A DNA stretch of 64,000 nucleotides from Methylobacterium sp. E-005 (GCF_022829725.1 NZ_JAKSYG010000226.1:1-64000), one strand, 5' to 3'; shown: positions 18,498-29,847, counted from the stretch's first letter. Made by a program: numbers and translations. Notes: generated by a model from the letters alone, not told the origin.

Positions 18498-18778
18498 GGC
18501 AGATCCAGGGCCCGGACGTGGCCCGAACCGGATATGGTGTCCCGACGGCCGGGGCGAAGTGGCTTGCGACCTGCCGCCCGAGCATCACGCCGGTCCGATC
18601 ACCAGGATAACGATGCGCGATCGCGGGTGTGAGGCACGCTCCGGCGCTGAACTTGCTTCAGCGGTCCGCGCGCTTCAGCAAAGATCGTACAAATTCAGAC
18701 CGTCGGTGGACGTCGACCATGCCGCAACCTTATCGTGCGAATCATGGTGAGCGACCAAGCGCACTGAATGGACAGGCG

Positions 18779-20794
18779 ATGACCGTTCGGGATCAGGAGA
18801 TGTCTGTTCCAATTGATCCGGGCCTCAATGAGCTTGCCGGTCCCGCCCGCGCGCTCGTTCGGCGGGACCAACTCGCGGCCATGCGGGGAAGCGTCCTGTC
18901 GGCCATGCCGGTCAACATGCTGCTCGGGCTGGCGAGCACGCTGGTGGCGTATCGCAGCGGGCACGGCGAGGTCGGCGCCGCTTGGTTCGCGGTCTCCACG
19001 CTTGCCAACTTTCTCCGCATCGGCCTGTGCCGCGCACCCTGTCTCGGTCTGGCCCTGACGCCGGACACGACGCCGGCCATGGCCGCCGCCGCGGCGCAGT
19101 CGATCGAGCGGCATCTGCGCGCCTGCATCGCGGCGGCGTTGCTGTCCGGCTTGGTCTGGGCCTGCCAGCCGCTGCTCTGTGAGGGCTACACCTCGGCGCA
19201 GGCCCTGTTCTACCTCGTGATCACCTGCGGCATCACCGCTGGCGCGGTGACGCATGGGACCGCCTACGCGCGGATCCCGCTGGCCTTCATCCTGCCGCCA
19301 CTGCTCTCGGTTGTCGCCTGCCTCGCCGCGGTCGGCGATTTCGACCGGAACTGCCTTGTGGCCTGCGTGCTGCTGTACCTCCTGGCGCTGACGCACACGG
19401 CCTTCCGGAGCGAGGCCGGGTTCCGCGAGTCGAGCCGCTTGAAGAACGAGGCGACTGCGCTGGCACGGTCGCGCGCGGAGGCCCATGCGCGTGTCAGCGC
19501 CCTGGCCGACGAGATGCGCCGGCGCGCCACGCACGATGACCTGACTGGCATCCTCAATCGGGGCGGCTTCATCCAGCAGGCTGAAGAGCGCCTTCAGGCT
19601 GCCCCGATCAGTCTGCTGTTGCTCGATCTCGATGGCTTCAAGCTCGTCAACGACGTCTATGGCCATAAGGCCGGGGACCGGGTTCTGATCGAGGTCGCCC
19701 GGCGCATCAGCGCCGAACTGCCCGAGGATAGCTTGGCGGCCCGTCTGGGAGGCGACGAGTTCGCCGTGCTGTACGATCCCATCGCGGCCGGCGTTCCCCC
19801 CGAGCGACTCGCGGCGCGTCTCGTGGCAGCGGTCGCGCAGCCCCTCGACGGGTTCGACGCCGGTCGGATCGGAGTGAGCATCGGCGTCCATTCGGGCCGG
19901 GAACCGAGCCTGACGGAGATGCTGAGCTGCGCCGATGCGGCCCTGTATGCCGCAAAGGCGGCCGGCCGAAACTATTACCGCATGTTCGATACGGGCCTGC
20001 GCGAGCGGCTTCAGATCCGCCGCGACCTGGAGCGCGACCTCTCGACCGCCCTCGCCGAGGCCGCCCTGGAGGTCTGGTTCCAGCCGATCTACGCCATGGA
20101 CGCGGAGACGCTGGTGGGTCTCGAGGCGCTGGTGCGCTGGCAGCATCCGCGGCTCGGCTGGATCGCGCCGCCCGATCTGGTCGCCACGGCGGCGACGGCA
20201 GGGCTGACCGAGTCGCTGCTCCGCTTCATCCTCGAACAGGTCTGCGCGATGATGCAGATCCTGCGCGGCCGGGGGCTCGAGACGGTCCGGGTCGCCATGA
20301 ACGTCTCCCCCCAGGAAATGGCTCAGGTGCCGGTGGACGAGATCGTCATCGAGCGGCTGAAGAGCCTCGACCTCCCGCCCGCGATGCTGGAAATCGAGAT
20401 CACCGAGGAGACGGCGCTCGATATCGGCGCTGTTCTGGGCAAGCTGCAGGCTCTCTCGCGCGCGGGCGTACGGGTGGCCCTCGATGATTTCGGTATCGGA
20501 TACTCGTCGCTCTCGTCTCTGCGCCAACTCCGGGCGGATCGCATCAAGATTGATCGTAGCTTCGTCACGGGTCTCAACGCTTCCGACGACAAGCGCGGCC
20601 TCGTGCTCGCGGTCCTCGGACTCGGACGCATACTTGGGCTCGAGGTCGTGGCCGAAGGCGTCGAGTCGGATGAGGATCTGCGCACCCTTCAGGCGATGGG
20701 CTGTCCATTCCTCCAGGGCTACCATCTCGGCCGGCCGATGACGGTGCCTGTCCTCGAGACGACCCTCTTGTCCGGCCGTATTGCCGCGGCCTGA
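18779..20794 (+). CDS. Membrane-anchored GGDEF-EAL c-di-GMP enzyme
   Basis: A protein of about 671 residues: an N-terminal hydrophobic region with several membrane helices (about 1-230), a linker, a GGDEF diguanylate cyclase domain with intact ARLGGDEFAVLYD near residue 323, and an EAL phosphodiesterase domain. The EAL motif is in LVGLEALVRWQHP near residue 447; NVSPQEM, ITEETALDIG, LDDFGIGYSSLSSLRQL and VVAEGVE are all intact. The inhibitory RxxD site before GGDEF is replaced by PEDS, so product inhibition through that site is unlikely. Starts at 18719 or 18629 are also possible. It would make and/or break c-di-GMP, a control of exopolysaccharide and attachment. Confidence 0.9.
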   Translation: MTVRDQEMSVPIDPGLNELAGPARALVRRDQLAAMRGSVLSAMPVNMLLGLASTLVAYRSGHGEVGAAWFAVSTLANFLRIGLCRAPCLGLALTPDTTPAMAAAAAQSIERHLRACIAAALLSGLVWACQPLLCEGYTSAQALFYLVITCGITAGAVTHGTAYARIPLAFILPPLLSVVACLAAVGDFDRNCLVACVLLYLLALTHTAFRSEAGFRESSRLKNEATALARSRAEAHARVSALADEMRRRATHDDLTGILNRGGFIQQAEERLQAAPISLLLLDLDGFKLVNDVYGHKAGDRVLIEVARRISAELPEDSLAARLGGDEFAVLYDPIAAGVPPERLAARLVAAVAQPLDGFDAGRIGVSIGVHSGREPSLTEMLSCADAALYAAKAAGRNYYRMFDTGLRERLQIRRDLERDLSTALAEAALEVWFQPIYAMDAETLVGLEALVRWQHPRLGWIAPPDLVATAATAGLTESLLRFILEQVCAMMQILRGRGLETVRVAMNVSPQEMAQVPVDEIVIERLKSLDLPPAMLEIEITEETALDIGAVLGKLQALSRAGVRVALDDFGIGYSSLSSLRQLRADRIKIDRSFVTGLNASDDKRGLVLAVLGLGRILGLEVVAEGVESDEDLRTLQAMGCPFLQGYHLGRPMTVPVLETTLLSGRIAAA

Positions 20795-21110
20795 CCAGCG
20801 GTACGGATCCCCGGGCCTCCTGCCCGCGATCCAGGGTCGGTCCGTTGACGCGGATGTGAGCGCCGCGACGCAACCCTTCGCCCGATCATGCATTGCACAG
20901 GGCCCGCGCCACCTCGACCGAACGACTTGGGATGATGGGGACCGGCACGCCTGCGACGCCCGGTCTCCGCAACCTGAGATGCGCGCGTGTATCGCATGTC
21001 CCGGCGGCCGCAGGTCGTGAAAGCCGAATTCCGGTAATGACCTCTTGAAAACCTCCGTTTTCCACCTGCGGTGTTTCGGCGGGGTTATTGCTTAACCAAA
21101 CCTGTGCGGC
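20795..21110. other. Intergenic region without recognisable gene
   Basis: About 315 bases between the c-di-GMP gene and the collagen-like gene. No conserved frame was found. The promoter of the collagen-like gene is expected near 21040-21110, where the sequence is less GC-rich (TTGAAAACCTCCGTTTTCC around 21043-21062), but no complete promoter can be assigned. Confidence 0.4.
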
Positions 21111-21143
21111 ATGGTGGCCGCTCAAATGATCATGGATATTGTC

Positions 21144-21893
21144 ATGCGCGCAGCGCGCAAGCGCCACGCCGTCTGCCGGATCGCTGCCGTTTGGGCAGCC
21201 TGGGCGGCGCCCGCATGCGCCGAGATGCGCATCGAGGCGGCCAAGATCACAGGCGGCGACCTCTGGATCATCGGGTATGCCGACGACGCAAATTCCGAAA
21301 TCACGCTCGATGGCCGGTTTCCGCAACGGACGGATAGCAACGGCTATTTCGAGTTCCGCGTCGTCTATCATCCGGCAACCTGCATCGCGATGCTCCAGAC
21401 GCCGAAGCAATCCCGCAGCGTCGTCGTCAGCGGCTGCGGGCAGCAGGGGCCGCAGGCGCCCGGACTCGTCGGACCACCCGGGCCGCAGGGCCTCCGGGGC
21501 GAGACGGGCCCGAGGGGTGAGGTCGGCCCGGCCGGCGAGCGTGGTGGACCGGGGCCGGCGGGACCACCTGGCCCGGCGGGCGTTGCAGGCCCGCAGGGCC
21601 TTCAGGGCGAACCCGGGCGGCCTGGACCGGCCGGCGAACCCGGAACCGCTGGCGAGGCCGGCCGGACCGGGCCGCCCGGTCCCCCAGGACCCCGTGGCGC
21701 CCAGGGACCGGCGGGTCCGCTTGGGTCGGCGGGTCCGGCCGGAAAGGTCGCGCCCCCCGGTGCACTGCAGAAGGCGCCGCCCGTCCAGCGACGGGTACCA
21801 CCCAAGCCGCGCTTGGATCGGGAAGCGCCGCCTCCCGACCGGGCACCCGAAGTCGAGCCGGGCGGAGGCGTGACCTCCGAAGACCGGTACTGA
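21144..21893 (+). CDS. Secreted collagen-like protein
   Basis: About 249 residues. A signal peptide (RAARKRHAVCRIAAVWAAWA, cleavage near ACA-E) is followed by a small beta-rich domain with two cysteines (residues ~30-100: TGGDLWIIGYADDANSEITL, GYFEFRVVYHPATCIAML). Then come 31-32 uninterrupted Gly-X-Y triplets rich in Pro, Ala, Glu and Arg (starting GLVGPPGPQGLRGETGPRGE), and a Pro/Arg-rich tail. Such proteins form collagen-type triple helices and often serve as surface or matrix fibres. ATG 21144 is chosen for the signal peptide; in-frame starts at 21111 and 21126 exist. It lies next to the c-di-GMP gene and the UDP-glucuronate epimerase, a surface-related context. Confidence 0.8.
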   Translation: MRAARKRHAVCRIAAVWAAWAAPACAEMRIEAAKITGGDLWIIGYADDANSEITLDGRFPQRTDSNGYFEFRVVYHPATCIAMLQTPKQSRSVVVSGCGQQGPQAPGLVGPPGPQGLRGETGPRGEVGPAGERGGPGPAGPPGPAGVAGPQGLQGEPGRPGPAGEPGTAGEAGRTGPPGPPGPRGAQGPAGPLGSAGPAGKVAPPGALQKAPPVQRRVPPKPRLDREAPPPDRAPEVEPGGGVTSEDRY

Positions 21894-21948
21894 GCCGCGC
21901 GCCTCCGCCCTTGTTCGGCTGAGGCTGCGCAGCCCGCACCGTGCCGGG

Positions 21949-22959
21949 TCAGATCCGGTAGTGGTCCCGGTACCAGCGGACGAACTGCGCGACGCCGACC
22001 TCGATCGGCGTGCTCGGCGCGTACCCGACCGCGGCGGCAAGGTCCTCGACATCGGCGTAGGTGGCCGGCACGTCGCCCGGCTGCATCGGCAGGAACTCCT
22101 TGCGCGCCTTGCGGCCCAGGCATGTCTCCAGGATCTCGATCAGGCGGAGGAGCTGTACTGGCTGATGAGTGCCGATGTTGTAGACCCGGTAGGGGGCACT
22201 GCTGGTGCCGGGATCGGGCGCGTTAGCGTTCCAGTCGGGATTGCTGCGCGCGGGCGCACCCGCAAGGCGAATGACGCCTTCGACGACATCGTCGATATAG
22301 GTGAAATCGCGCCGCATCTGCCCATGGCCGAACACCCGGATCGGCTCATCCGCCAGGATCGCCCGGGTGAACAGGAACAATGCCATATCGGGCCGGCCCC
22401 ACGGTCCGTACACGGTGAAGAAGCGCAGGCCACTGCACGGGATACCGTACAGATGGCTGTAGCTGTGGGCGAAGAGTTCGTTGGCCTTCTTGGTTGCCGC
22501 GTAGAGGCTGACCGGATGATCCACGTTCTGGTGGACCGAGAACGGCATCTGCGTCACGGCACCGTAGACCGAGCTTGACGAGGCGTAGAGGAGGTGCCCC
22601 ACGCCCGCATGCCGGCAGCCCTCCAGCACGTTGAGGAAGCCGTCGATGTTGCTCCGCGCGTAAGCATGCGGATTCTCGATCGAGTGGCGCACGCCCGCCT
22701 GCGCGGCGAGGTGGATGACCGTGTCGAAGGTCCGCTCCCGGAAGATCGCCTCCGTGGCGGCACGGTCGGCCAGATCGATCTTGCGGAACGAGAAGCGATC
22801 GAAGGGCTCGAGCGCGGCGAGGCGGCCGTCCTTGAGGGCGACATCATAGTAATCGTTGAGGTTGTCGAGCCCGACGACAGTGCACCCGGCCTCCAGGCAG
22901 CGTCGGGCTACGTGAAAGCCGATGAACCCGGCTGCACCAGTCACCAGGACATGCTTCAT
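21949..22959 (-). CDS. UDP-glucuronate 4-epimerase-like NAD-dependent epimerase
   Basis: A 336-residue short-chain dehydrogenase-type epimerase, predicted to interconvert UDP-glucuronate and UDP-galacturonate for LPS or capsule synthesis. The NAD-binding motif VTGAAGFIGFHVARRCLEAG and the subfamily opening GLDNLNDYYDVALKDGRL are diagnostic. Catalytic S/Y/K residues are in YASSSSVYGA and SLYAATKKANELFAHSY, and RFFTVYGPWGRPDMALF fits uronate epimerases. It is monocistronic, with its stop 55 bases from the convergent collagen-like gene. Substrate choice is inferred from the subfamily motif. Confidence 0.9.
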   Translation of the reverse strand: MKHVLVTGAAGFIGFHVARRCLEAGCTVVGLDNLNDYYDVALKDGRLAALEPFDRFSFRKIDLADRAATEAIFRERTFDTVIHLAAQAGVRHSIENPHAYARSNIDGFLNVLEGCRHAGVGHLLYASSSSVYGAVTQMPFSVHQNVDHPVSLYAATKKANELFAHSYSHLYGIPCSGLRFFTVYGPWGRPDMALFLFTRAILADEPIRVFGHGQMRRDFTYIDDVVEGVIRLAGAPARSNPDWNANAPDPGTSSAPYRVYNIGTHQPVQLLRLIEILETCLGRKARKEFLPMQPGDVPATYADVEDLAAAVGYAPSTPIEVGVAQFVRWYRDHYRI

Positions 22960-23147
22960 GGCGCGCTCCGCGGCTGCAGCACGACCCGGACGACGGAGTC
23001 GCGACGGCGATGGGCTCTAGCGTATCAAGCTCCGCATATACCTGCCTCGATGCCGGATTGTAGCCTCTTCCGGCTGCCGACGGGGCGCGGCACCGGGCTT
23101 CAGGCCGTCTCGGGTGGCCCCGCGGAGAAGCCCGGGGCGAGCGCCGC

Positions 23148-23918
23148 TCAGCCCACCGGCCGCAGCGCGTCCCCGCGCGCGATTGCCCCGCCGGCGATCA
23201 CCTCCGCGTAGACCCCGAGGTCGCGGTGGCCAAGCCGCGCGTCGAGGGTCCAGGGGATATCGCAATCCCGGATGCCGCTGACCGGGTCGACGTTGGTGGC
23301 CGCGCAGCGCACGGTCCGCTTGGTGATCTTGAGCCGCAACCCGCTCGGTGCCTCGATCACCCGGCCGACCATCTCCAATTCGGCGAAGGGCGCCAATCCC
23401 TCGACAAGCAGGTTGCCGCGGAAGCGCAGGGGGTCGACCGGCGTGCCGAGATAATCCTCGACCGCCGCCACGCTCGCCCGGTTGATCAGCGAGACGTAGC
23501 CGATCGGGGAATCCGTGAACCGGTATTGCGGCGGGGCGGCCAGCACCCTGGGCTCACCGCGTAGGCTCTCGGGGATGAAGCGCCGCATCAGCTCCGCCAG
23601 CCCCTCCCGGCCGGCTTCCGTGTCCAGGCGGAAGGACTGCGTCGCGCCGAAGCCCTCCACATTAAGCGTCGCCGTGTCGTCGTCGTAGCGGGTGCGCAGC
23701 CGGGCCAGCGCCTCGTCGCGCATCAGCATCAGATACTTGGTCTTCGGCTGGTGCCGGGGCGCGACCTCGGTGAAGCCCGACGGGCCGTTCTCGATGGCGT
23801 AGAGCCGGTCGCCGGGAAAAAATCCGCTGGTTTCGAGATCCGCCCGTTCGACGGGTTCAGGGCTCAGGCCCTTCACCGGATAGCGATAGAGGGCGCTGAT
23901 ATGAATCGCATCGGTCAT
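23148..23918 (-). CDS. MOSC domain protein
   Basis: A 256-residue protein with an N-terminal MOSC beta-barrel (ISALYRYPVKGLSPEPVERA) and a C-terminal MOSC domain. The latter includes RFRGNLLVEGLAPFAELEMV and the conserved cysteine in TKRTVRCAATNVDPVSGIRD. Relatives bind molybdenum cofactor and reduce N-hydroxylated compounds (YcbX, mARC) or move sulfur. The ATG at 23918 starts directly before the domain; a longer frame to 23996 has no homology. It is divergent from clpB across about 200 bases containing a double palindrome. Confidence 0.85.
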   Translation of the reverse strand: MTDAIHISALYRYPVKGLSPEPVERADLETSGFFPGDRLYAIENGPSGFTEVAPRHQPKTKYLMLMRDEALARLRTRYDDDTATLNVEGFGATQSFRLDTEAGREGLAELMRRFIPESLRGEPRVLAAPPQYRFTDSPIGYVSLINRASVAAVEDYLGTPVDPLRFRGNLLVEGLAPFAELEMVGRVIEAPSGLRLKITKRTVRCAATNVDPVSGIRDCDIPWTLDARLGHRDLGVYAEVIAGGAIARGDALRPVG

Positions 23919-23970
23919 GCGCGCAGCGTGGCCCTGAAATGATCCGGCGCGCAAGGGCTTTGCCGGCCCT

Positions 23971-23995
23971 TGTGGTGCGCATATGCAACACCACA
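23971..23995. promoter_or_regulatory. Nested palindrome between MOSC gene and clpB
   Basis: Arms TGTGGTG (23971-23977) and CACCACA (23989-23995) enclose an 8-bp palindrome GCATATGC (23979-23986). The site lies in the divergent intergenic region, 53 bases before the MOSC start and 123 before the clpB start. It could be an operator or a transcript hairpin. No known heat-shock element is recognisable around it. Confidence 0.35.
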
Positions 23996-24117
23996 TCCGC
24001 AGGACCGGCGGCCACCAATGGCGCCGGGGTCCTCACGCGGCAGAGTGCCGGAGGGCGACGTTTCGGTGGCGCCGCGCCTCACCATGGGCGGCGGATGCCG
24101 GTACGGGAGGGTTGTGC

Positions 24118-26742
<2,625 letters not shown>

Positions 26743-26768
26743 GCCCTCGGGACGCACCGAGAAAAAGG

Positions 26769-26806
26769 AGGGCGGCGGCCACGATGTGGCGCGCCGCCCT
26801 TTTTTG
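26769..26806 (+). terminator. Rho-independent terminator after clpB
   Basis: AGGGCGGC (26769-26776) pairs with GCCGCCCT (26793-26800), with further partial pairing inside, followed by a run of T to 26805. It lies 26 bases after the clpB stop and faces the convergent MFS pseudogene. Confidence 0.85.
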
Positions 26807-26826
26807 TTCGTGACCCGCGGAAGGCG

Positions 26827-27975
26827 TCAGGCGGTCGCCATCGGTCTTCTGCGGGCCAGGATCGCGAGCTGGAGAACCAGGGCTGCCATCGCGACCCCGG
26901 CCGCCGCGACTGGCAGAGCGGCGGTGCCCGCCATTGCCATGACCACGCCCCCGAGGGCCGCGCCCACCGCGCCACCCAGATAATTCGCCGAGCTGTTCAG
27001 CGCGACGGCGACGCTGCCGTGATCGGGCTTGAGCCCGAGCAGGGTGTGTTGCTGCGGCGCCTGTGAAGCCCAACCCATCGCACCCCAGATCAGCAAGGGC
27101 AGGTAGCCCGGAGATCCGAGTCTGAGCAGGACCGGAAGCGCGGCCAGCGTCAGGGCCAGGATGGTCAGGATCAGGGCCATCAGTCCCCGGGGGGCGCCCA
27201 TCCAGTCAATCAGCGGGCCGACCGCGAAGCTGCCAATGAGGCCACCGACACCCCAGGCCCAAAAACACCGCGCCGCGGCCTCGCCAAGCCCCGCGCGGTC
27301 GAGGAGCGGCGCCACGGAGGTGTAGAGGCCGAGGCTGGCCACCGCGGTCAGAAATGAGACGGCCACGGTGGCGACGATCCAAGGGTCTGCAAGGAGCGCG
27401 ACCCGCGCTCGCCAGGACGGCGGTTCAGCGGCTGGAATGTCGGGCAGGCGCAGGAGGATCGCAGCGGTCGCCAATGCACCGAGCACCGCGACCAGCGTGA
27501 GCGTGCCCTGCCAGCTGAGACGCTCCGCGATCCACAGCCCGGCCGGCACGCCGACCACGGTGCCGGTGCTCATGCCGCCGAGCGTGAAGCCCAGCGCGCG
27601 GCCCTTGCGGTGCGGCTCCACCAGCGCGGTCGCTGCGGCGACCGCCACCGGCGCGTAGAGGCCGGCGGCGAGGCCGGCGAATGCCCGGACCAGGAGCAGC
27701 TACAACAGGCTGCCTGCCCAGGCGCTCAGCGCGTTGGCGAGGCCGAAGACCGCGAGCGCCAGTGCGAGGATCTTTCGGATCGGTCGCCTGGCCAGCAGCG
27801 TGGCGCAGACCGGAGCAGCCAGGGCGTAGGTCAGGGTGAAGACGGTAACGGTTTGCCCGGCCTCGCCGGACGTTATCCCGAAGCTCGACCCGATCCCCGG
27901 CAGCAGGCCGGCGACCACGTAGGCATCCAGGCCCAGGGCGAACATTCCGAGGGCGAGCACAGCGATCCGTTCCAT
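26827..27975 (-). pseudogene. MFS transporter interrupted by one in-frame amber codon
   Basis: The reading frame from ATG 27975 (MERIAVLALGMFALGLDAYV) codes for the first ~91 residues of a 12-helix major facilitator, stops at TAG 27700-27702, and continues without frame change to 26827 (LLLVRAFAGLAAGLYAPVAV and onward). Together they give about 380 residues, the usual size of DHA1-type efflux transporters, including the motif-A-like TLLARRPIRKILALALAV. One base change (for example CAG to TAG) explains the break. It is divergent from an ArsR-type regulator and was probably its target. Confidence 0.8.
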
Positions 27976-27993
27976 GGCACACACCGCTTTACG

Positions 27994-28015
27994 ATGTACG
28001 ACGAACACCGTACAT
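27994..28015. promoter_or_regulatory. Operator-like inverted repeat between MFS gene and ArsR-type regulator
   Basis: ATGTACG (27994-28000) and CGTACAT (28009-28015) form a perfect 7-bp inverted repeat with an 8-base spacer, with outer CGAT/ATCG also nearly matching. It lies only 18 bases before the MFS start and 10 before the regulator start, which is the normal place for an ArsR-family autoregulatory operator. Confidence 0.65.
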
Positions 28016-28025
28016 TATCGCAGCG

Positions 28026-28373
28026 ATGAGCCCACGCAAGTTCCTCCATCCGGATGCCGCGGAGCTGACGCTGCACCGGATCCTGTTCGCACTGAGCGAC
28101 CCGACCCGGCTCGCCGCGGTCTCGGAGCTGATGGACGGCGCCGAGCATTCGTCCGGCGATCTTCTCGCGCAGAGTGTGCCGCGCTCGACGATGACGCATC
28201 ACCTCAAGATCCTGCGCGAGGCCGGCGTGACGCGCACCCGGCCCGAGGGGATGCGGTGCCTGATCTCGCTCCGGCGCAACGATGTCGATGCGCGCTTCCC
28301 CGGCCTGCTGGACGCAATCATGGCGCACGGTCGTTCGGGCAGAAGCGCCGACTCCCGTGCGGCGGCGTCCTAA
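28026..28373 (+). CDS. ArsR-family winged-helix transcriptional regulator
   Basis: A 115-residue dimeric DNA-binding repressor. Typical blocks are HRILFALSDPTRLAAVSELM, the recognition helix RSTMTHHLKILREAGVTRTR and the wing PEGMRCLISLRRNDVDARFP. No cysteine pair such as the metal-sensing CxC of ArsR or SmtB is present, so it senses something else or nothing. It is divergent from the broken MFS gene across a perfect palindrome, implying that it controlled that efflux pump and itself. Its 3' end overlaps the convergent IMPase gene by four bases. Confidence 0.88.
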   Translation: MSPRKFLHPDAAELTLHRILFALSDPTRLAAVSELMDGAEHSSGDLLAQSVPRSTMTHHLKILREAGVTRTRPEGMRCLISLRRNDVDARFPGLLDAIMAHGRSGRSADSRAAAS

Positions 28374-29266
28374 GCGCGTCGGATCGCCCGCGCCAGATCG
28401 GCCGCCTGATCGCGATCCCGGCAGATCATCCAGAGGTCGTCGTGGCCCGAGAGTTCGGCATCGTACAGGTCGATGAATGCGGCCGGCGGTGCTGCCAGAT
28501 CGGGCCAATGGAACAGGCGGAAACCCAGCGCTTCGAGCACCGGCAGGATCGGTGCGAGATCCCACGGCATGTTGCTGGTCAGCGTCGCGTCGAGGCGACC
28601 GGTCGCCAGGAGGGCGGCGTCAGAGATCGAGCCGCCCTCGCTCCAGGGAAACCAGCCCCGACCGTAATCCAGTGTGTAGCGCTGCGCTGAGACCGCGAGC
28701 CAGCCGACATGGCCGGTGCGCGTGGCCGGACGCTCCAACACCCGCAGCGGTTCGGTCGGGCGGCCGCCGAGGGTCGGAGCCCAGAGGGCGCGGCCCTCGC
28801 TGGCGGCGAGCAGGATGCCGCGCGCCGTCTCCGGCGGCCCGATAGGGGCGGGACCGGCGCGGTCCTCGTTCCAGACCGGCAGGTTCATCACGCCGATGCG
28901 CGGCCAGCCCGAGCGACAGGCCGCCACCATCACGCCCCAGCCCGTGAGGCCGCCCGCGAAGGGGCGGGTCCCGTCGATCGGGTCGGCCACGAAGGTCCAG
29001 GCGTCACGGGCGAGCATCGTCGATGCGGCGGCGTGGCCTAGATCGCCAGCCGTCTCCTCCTCGATCAGGTCGGGCCCGAATCGCGCGTGGAGCAGCCGGC
29101 TGACGGCGAGGTCGGCCTCGGTGAGGGCTTGGCCCAGATCCGGGCCCTTGTTGGTCATGTCCAGCCCGGCCGCTCGCATCCGCAGGGCGAGGGGAGCGGC
29201 CTCCTCGACGAAGGCCAGCATCCGGGCGAGGACATCCTGCGCGGGGGCATCGGACGGAACAATCAT
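28370..29266 (-). CDS. Inositol monophosphatase / HisN-type phosphatase
   Basis: A 298-residue magnesium-dependent phosphomonoesterase of the IMPase fold. Metal-binding motifs are LIEEETAGD (near residue 68-76) and FVADPIDGTRPFAGGLTGWG (near 92-110), and the C-terminal third-metal motif is altered to MPWDLAPILPVLEALG, as in HisN-type enzymes. Likely substrates are histidinol phosphate, inositol phosphate or 3'-phosphoadenosine phosphates; sequence alone does not decide. It overlaps the upstream NUDIX gene by four bases (ATGA), indicating translational coupling. Confidence 0.87.
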   Translation of the reverse strand: MIVPSDAPAQDVLARMLAFVEEAAPLALRMRAAGLDMTNKGPDLGQALTEADLAVSRLLHARFGPDLIEEETAGDLGHAAASTMLARDAWTFVADPIDGTRPFAGGLTGWGVMVAACRSGWPRIGVMNLPVWNEDRAGPAPIGPPETARGILLAASEGRALWAPTLGGRPTEPLRVLERPATRTGHVGWLAVSAQRYTLDYGRGWFPWSEGGSISDAALLATGRLDATLTSNMPWDLAPILPVLEALGFRLFHWPDLAAPPAAFIDLYDAELSGHDDLWMICRDRDQAADLARAIRRA

Positions 29267-29838
29267 GCGGCGAACAACGCGGGATAGCGGAGCATCAGTG
29301 CCTGGACGAGCACCAGCGTCTTGAGATCGGGGAGACGTCCCGAGCGGGCGGCCTCGGCCAGCTCAGCGAGGGAGACCTCCATGGGCAGGACCTGCTCACC
29401 CTCCGCGTGCAGGCCGCCGCCGGGCGCAACCTTATCGGCTTGGCCGTAGGGGGCGAGGTAGAGCCAGAGGCGCTCCGAGGACACGCTCGGCATGCTGTAG
29501 GCATGCGCCACGCGCTCCAAACGCCGGAGGCGGACGCCCGCCTCCTCCATGGCTTCGCGGATCGCGGTCGCCTCGGGCTCACCCCCGTCGAGGCCGCCGG
29601 CCGGGGCCTCGTCGAGGTCGGCCGGCTCACCCCAGAAGGCCGGTCCGATCCGGGCCTGCCGCACGAGCAGCGCCACGCGCCGCTCGGGGTCGTAGGGCAG
29701 GACGCAGGCCGCCTCGCCGTGATCCTCCAGCGCCCGGGGTACGGTGCTGCCATCGGGCAGGGTCAGTGTGGCGATCCCGAAGGTGTTCCACCCACGGTGG
29801 ATCACCTTCAGCGGCAGCGCGGCCGGCATCTCGCTCAT
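29263..29838 (-). CDS. NUDIX hydrolase (ADP-ribose / sugar-nucleotide pyrophosphatase type)
   Basis: A 191-residue NUDIX hydrolase. The NUDIX box runs from GGLDGG through EATAIREAMEEAGVRL (near residues 82-105) with the catalytic REAMEE. The N-terminal beta region (HRGWNTFGIATLTLPDGSTV) and EQVLPMEVSLAEL resemble ADP-ribose or GDP-mannose pyrophosphatases. It cleaves nucleoside diphosphates linked to another moiety and may clear ADP-ribose or recycle sugar nucleotides. First gene of a two-gene unit with the IMPase-type phosphatase, a sensible pairing because the phosphatase could act on the released phosphate ester (inference). Confidence 0.88.
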   Translation of the reverse strand: MSEMPAALPLKVIHRGWNTFGIATLTLPDGSTVPRALEDHGEAACVLPYDPERRVALLVRQARIGPAFWGEPADLDEAPAGGLDGGEPEATAIREAMEEAGVRLRRLERVAHAYSMPSVSSERLWLYLAPYGQADKVAPGGGLHAEGEQVLPMEVSLAELAEAARSGRLPDLKTLVLVQALMLRYPALFAA

Positions 29839-29847
29839 CGGGACGCG

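Noticed and set aside
18695..20893. 732-residue open frame on the minus strand opposite the GGDEF-EAL gene
   Set aside because: It is a long shadow frame caused by GC-rich third positions; it has no domain motif while the plus strand carries complete GGDEF and EAL signatures.
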